NCBI GenBank assembly: GCA_035570495.1
Contig: DATMLO010000127.1
Location: forward strand, 9,911-73,910
Source of the DNA: DATARH01 sp035570495
GTDB taxonomy: Bacteria; Pseudomonadota; Alphaproteobacteria; ATCC43930; CGMCC-115725
Direction: 5' to 3'
Length of the DNA stretch: 64,000 bases
Each line of letters begins with the position of its first letter. Positions within the stretch are counted from its first letter, which is position 1. This document shows, piece after piece, positions 61,175 through 64,000 of the stretch. Position numbers and translations under genes: made by a program. The notes beneath the pieces are model-generated. The model was not told the origin of the DNA, made no database searches, and saw only the letters and a list, made by a program, of their open reading frames with translations.

Positions 61175-62443
61175 TCAGCGGGCGAGGCCGTCGAGCATCT
61201 CGGGGGTGACGAGAGTGATGCCGCTTTCGCTGACGTAAAAGCGCTCGGCGTCAGATTTCGGGTCCTCGCCGATCACCATCCCTTCCGGAATGTCACAGCC
61301 GCGGTCGATCACGACGCGGTTGAGGCGCGCATGCCGACCGATATTCGCATCGGGCAGCACCACCGCGTCTTGCGCGCGCGCAAACGAATTGATCCGGCAG
61401 TTCGAAAACAGCAGCGAGCGCGAGACATGCGCGCCGGAAATGATGCAGCCGCCGGATACCATCGAATCCACCGCGACGCCGCGCCGGTCATCGTCGTCAA
61501 AGACAAATTTCGCCGGCGGTAATTGCTGCTGATAAGTCCAGATCGGCCAATTGGGGTCGTAGATGTCGAGTGACGGCACCGGCATCACGAGATCAAGATT
61601 GGCCGCCCAATACGCATCGATCGTGCCGACATCGCGCCAATATGCCTCCGCGTCGGGCGTGGTCTTGACGCAACTCTCCTCGAACCGGTGCGCCGCCGCG
61701 AGGCCGCGGTCGACGAGGTGGGGGATCACGTCCTTGCCAAAATCGTGCGAGGATTTCGGATCGCGTGCGTCGCGCTCGAGCTCGGCATAGAGAAACCGCG
61801 CGCTAAACACATAGATGCCCATGCTCGCCAGCGCACGGTCGGGCTTGCCGATCATCGGGGCCGGGTTTTGCGGCTTTTCGTCAAAGCGGGAGATGCGCCC
61901 GCCGGTATCGACCGTCATCACGCCAAACTCGCTCGCCTGCGACAGCGGCACCTCGACACAAGCAACGGTGCAATCGGCGCCACTGTCGACATGCGCCGCG
62001 AGCATGTTCGAATAGTCCATCTTGTAGACGTGATCGCCCGCCAGCACGACGAAATAGTCAGGCCGCGCGGCGCGGAAGATGTCAAAATTCTGAAACACCG
62101 CGTCGGCGGTGCCGCGATACCAGGTCGCCTCGTCGAGCCGCTGCTGGGCGGGCAACAGGTCGAGGAACTCGTTCATCTCCGGGCGCAGAAACGACCACCC
62201 CATCTGCAGATGCCGCAGCAGGCTGTGCGCCTTGTACTGGGTCAGCACGGCGATCCGCCGGACGCCCGAATTGACGCAATTCGACATCGCGAAATCGATG
62301 ATGCGGAACTTGCCGCCAAAAAACACGGCGGGCTTGGCGCGGCGGTCGGTCAGCTGATGGAGACGGCTGCCGCGGCCGCCCGCCAGCACCAGCGCGATGG
62401 TGCGACGGGCTACCCTTTCCTGAGAACGATCCGACGAGAGCAT
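61175..62443 (-). CDS. glgC: Glucose-1-phosphate adenylyltransferase
   Basis: The 422-residue enzyme makes ADP-glucose, the donor for glycogen synthesis. Nucleotide-binding loop IALVLAGGRGSRLHQLTDRRAKPAV, catalytic base region LAGDHVYKMDY, and substrate motif EKPQNPAP (FDEKP). The left-handed beta-helix C-terminal domain follows (VSGGCIISGAHVSRSLLFSNC). Effector-binding residues near the N-terminus (RRTIALVLA) match the fructose-type regulated group. GAGGAG precedes the ATG. It follows pgm by 22 bases, so the two form an operon for glycogen. Confidence 0.95.
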   Translation of the reverse strand: MLSSDRSQERVARRTIALVLAGGRGSRLHQLTDRRAKPAVFFGGKFRIIDFAMSNCVNSGVRRIAVLTQYKAHSLLRHLQMGWSFLRPEMNEFLDLLPAQQRLDEATWYRGTADAVFQNFDIFRAARPDYFVVLAGDHVYKMDYSNMLAAHVDSGADCTVACVEVPLSQASEFGVMTVDTGGRISRFDEKPQNPAPMIGKPDRALASMGIYVFSARFLYAELERDARDPKSSHDFGKDVIPHLVDRGLAAAHRFEESCVKTTPDAEAYWRDVGTIDAYWAANLDLVMPVPSLDIYDPNWPIWTYQQQLPPAKFVFDDDDRRGVAVDSMVSGGCIISGAHVSRSLLFSNCRINSFARAQDAVVLPDANIGRHARLNRVVIDRGCDIPEGMVIGEDPKSDAERFYVSESGITLVTPEMLDGLAR

Positions 62444-62465
62444 CGCGTTTCTCCTCAGCGAGGCG

Positions 62466-64000
62466 TCATGCCACGACGCTCGGTTTTGTCCGCCCGGTCA
62501 TGCCGGTAATGTCCGCGAGCGCCATGCTGGCCGCCGCCAGCGGCGCCAGCGCCTCGCCTGCCGCCAGCGCGTGCCGCGCCGGGTCAGGCTCGTAGCGCTC
62601 CAGATAGACGCGCAACGTCGCCCCCTCGGTGCCGGTTCCCGAGAGCCGGTAGACGATGCGCGAACCATCGGCAAAGCCGACGCGCACGCCCTGATGCGCG
62701 CTGGTCGAGCCGTCGACCGGGTCGGTGTAGGCGAAGTCATCGGCAGACGAAACCTCGAAGGCGCCCAACCGCGCGCCCGGCAGCTCCGGAATGCGCCGCC
62801 GCAGCCGGTCGATCAGCCGGTTGGCGCGCTCGGTCTCGATCTCCTCGTAATCGTGCCGCAAATAGAAGTCGCGGCCGAAACGCGCCCAGTGATCGGCGAC
62901 GATGCGGTCGGCCGGCTCGCCGCGTACCGCCAGCACGTTGAGCCAGAACAGCACCGCCCAGATGCCGTCCTTCTCGCGGATGTGGTTAGCCCCAGTGCCG
63001 GCGCTTTCCTCGCCGCACAGCGCGATCTTTCCGGCATCGAGCAGATTGCCGAAATACTTCCAGCCGGTCGGCGTCTCAAAGCAATCGATGCCGAGCTTTT
63101 GCGCGACACGATCGACCGCGCGGCTGGTGGGCATCGAGCGCGCGACACCCGGCAAGCCGTCCTTGAACCACGGAATGAGATGCGCATTGGCGGCGAGGAT
63201 CGCCAGGCTATCGCTCGGCCCGACCGCGCCCGACCGGGTCACGACCATGTTGCGGTCGCCGTCGCCATCGGAGGCGGCGCCGAAATCGGGGCCGCCGGGC
63301 GCCATGAGCGCCGCGATCAGCGACGCCGCGTGCGTCGGGTTCGGGTCGGGATGCAGCCCGCCAAAATCGGGGAGCGGCTCGGCATGGACCGCGCTCCCCG
63401 CCGGCGCGCCGAGCCGCCGCTCGAAGATCTCCCGGGCATAGGGCCCGGTCACCGCGTTCATCGCGTCGAAGCGCAGCCGAAAGCCGCCCCGGAAGAGGTC
63501 GCGCAGCCGGTCGAAATCGAAGAAGCGTTCCATCAGCGCGGCGTATTCGGCGACCGGGTCGATAAATGTCACCGCCATTTCACCGATTTTCGTCGAATGG
63601 TCTCGGCTCAGGTCGAGATCAGGGGCGTCGATCGTGCTGTACTCGGTGATCGCCTCGGTACGGCGGTAGATCGCCTCGGTTACCCGCTCGGGCGCCGGGC
63701 CGCCATTGGCAGTATTGTACTTGATGCCGAAATCGCCGTCGGGCCCACCCGCGTTGTGGCTCGCCGACAGGATGATGCCGCCAAACGCCTTCCGCTCACG
63801 AATAACGGCGCTGGCCGCAGGGGTCGACAGCAACCCGTCGCGTCCGACGAGAAGCCGGGCGACGCCGTTCGCCGCCGCCATGCGGATGATGATCTGGATG
63901 GCTTGGTCATTGAAGAAGCGGCCGTCGCCGCCAAGCACCAGCGTCTGCCCCGCAACCCCGCTGCCGACCGCCTCGGGCAACGCGTCGAACAGCGACTGCA
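62466..64000 (-). CDS. pgm: Phosphoglucomutase, alpha-D-glucose-phosphate type (5' end outside the window)
   Basis: The C-terminal 511 codons are visible; about 40 N-terminal residues lie beyond position 64000. It interconverts glucose 1- and 6-phosphate and feeds GlgC, encoded next to it. The phospho-serine loop is SASHNAGGPDGDFGIKYN, the metal loop DGDGDRN (ASDGDGDRNMVV), the sugar-binding loop CGEESAGTGANHIREKDG, and the phosphate-binding end RLSGTGTEGATLRVYLE. All are canonical. The TTG at 63978-63980 is internal: the frame continues (QSLFDAL) to the edge. Confidence 0.93.
   Translation of the reverse strand, partial: QSLFDALPEAVGSGVAGQTLVLGGDGRFFNDQAIQIIIRMAAANGVARLLVGRDGLLSTPAASAVIRERKAFGGIILSASHNAGGPDGDFGIKYNTANGGPAPERVTEAIYRRTEAITEYSTIDAPDLDLSRDHSTKIGEMAVTFIDPVAEYAALMERFFDFDRLRDLFRGGFRLRFDAMNAVTGPYAREIFERRLGAPAGSAVHAEPLPDFGGLHPDPNPTHAASLIAALMAPGGPDFGAASDGDGDRNMVVTRSGAVGPSDSLAILAANAHLIPWFKDGLPGVARSMPTSRAVDRVAQKLGIDCFETPTGWKYFGNLLDAGKIALCGEESAGTGANHIREKDGIWAVLFWLNVLAVRGEPADRIVADHWARFGRDFYLRHDYEEIETERANRLIDRLRRRIPELPGARLGAFEVSSADDFAYTDPVDGSTSAHQGVRVGFADGSRIVYRLSGTGTEGATLRVYLERYEPDPARHALAAGEALAPLAAASMALADITGMTGRTKPSVVA

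Overview
The window looks like one contiguous chromosomal segment of a GC-rich Alphaproteobacterium, probably Rhodospirillales-like. This is inferred from the high GC, the very strong GC bias at third codon positions, the many ATGA/GTGA overlaps between genes, the 180-kDa class NAD-glutamate dehydrogenase, the Yej-type peptide ABC operon and the DUF5681 and DUF1989 proteins. The genus cannot be fixed from sequence alone. I saw no insertion sequence, prophage, integrase, tRNA, rRNA or CRISPR array. The few signs of recent change are short palindromic repeats, one 26-nt duplication and two apparently damaged gene ends.

Layout. 1-2068: the tail of a membrane protein, a crotonase-fold enzyme, a small unknown protein and a metallo-beta-lactamase-fold hydrolase. 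2071-8691 (minus): a Yej/Opp-like peptide ABC importer (tandem ATPase, binding protein, two permeases), coupled to an unknown membrane protein. 8688-14852 (minus): a polysaccharide-deacetylase-like protein, four glycosyltransferases and a phosphatase-fold protein. Divergent from these, at 14939-18729 (plus), lie a 915-residue ABC exporter with a strongly altered nucleotide-binding domain, a stand-alone cyclic-nucleotide-binding protein and a small methyltransferase. I read 8688-18729 as one glycan synthesis and export locus and as the best candidate here for an undescribed system. 18726-29601: exonuclease III, a possible structured RNA, a class-I amidotransferase, LolA, a DUF5681 pair, an orphan sugar-binding protein, FtsK, DapC, a methyltransferase whose 5' end looks damaged, a small membrane protein and a proline-rich lipoprotein.

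29851-36400: an L,D-transpeptidase, a family-2 glycosyltransferase with a probable 3' frameshift, an orphan CoxL-type molybdenum hydroxylase subunit coupled to a fatty acid desaturase, and a DUF1989 protein. 36499-45960: a membrane histidine kinase, an MFS carrier, a Bax-inhibitor-1 protein, a MshEN-AAA ATPase, and a YbbP/YbbA-type permease-ATPase pair whose ATPase has lost the Walker A lysine. 46183-52914: an SGNH esterase coupled to a FIST sensor protein, ThpR, a PAS-GGDEF cyclase, an EVE-domain protein, acetyl-CoA synthetase and an MlaC-like protein. 52939-64000 (mostly minus): a Sel1-repeat protein, a SUMF1-fold membrane protein, an ATC-hydrolase-family protein, the large NAD-glutamate dehydrogenase, a small unknown protein, and the glycogen genes glgC and pgm (pgm runs off the window).

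A family of short GC-rich palindromes (6197, 45198, 46041, 46116, 50128) sits in gene junctions. In three places it lies directly before a start codon and appears to supply the ribosome-binding site.
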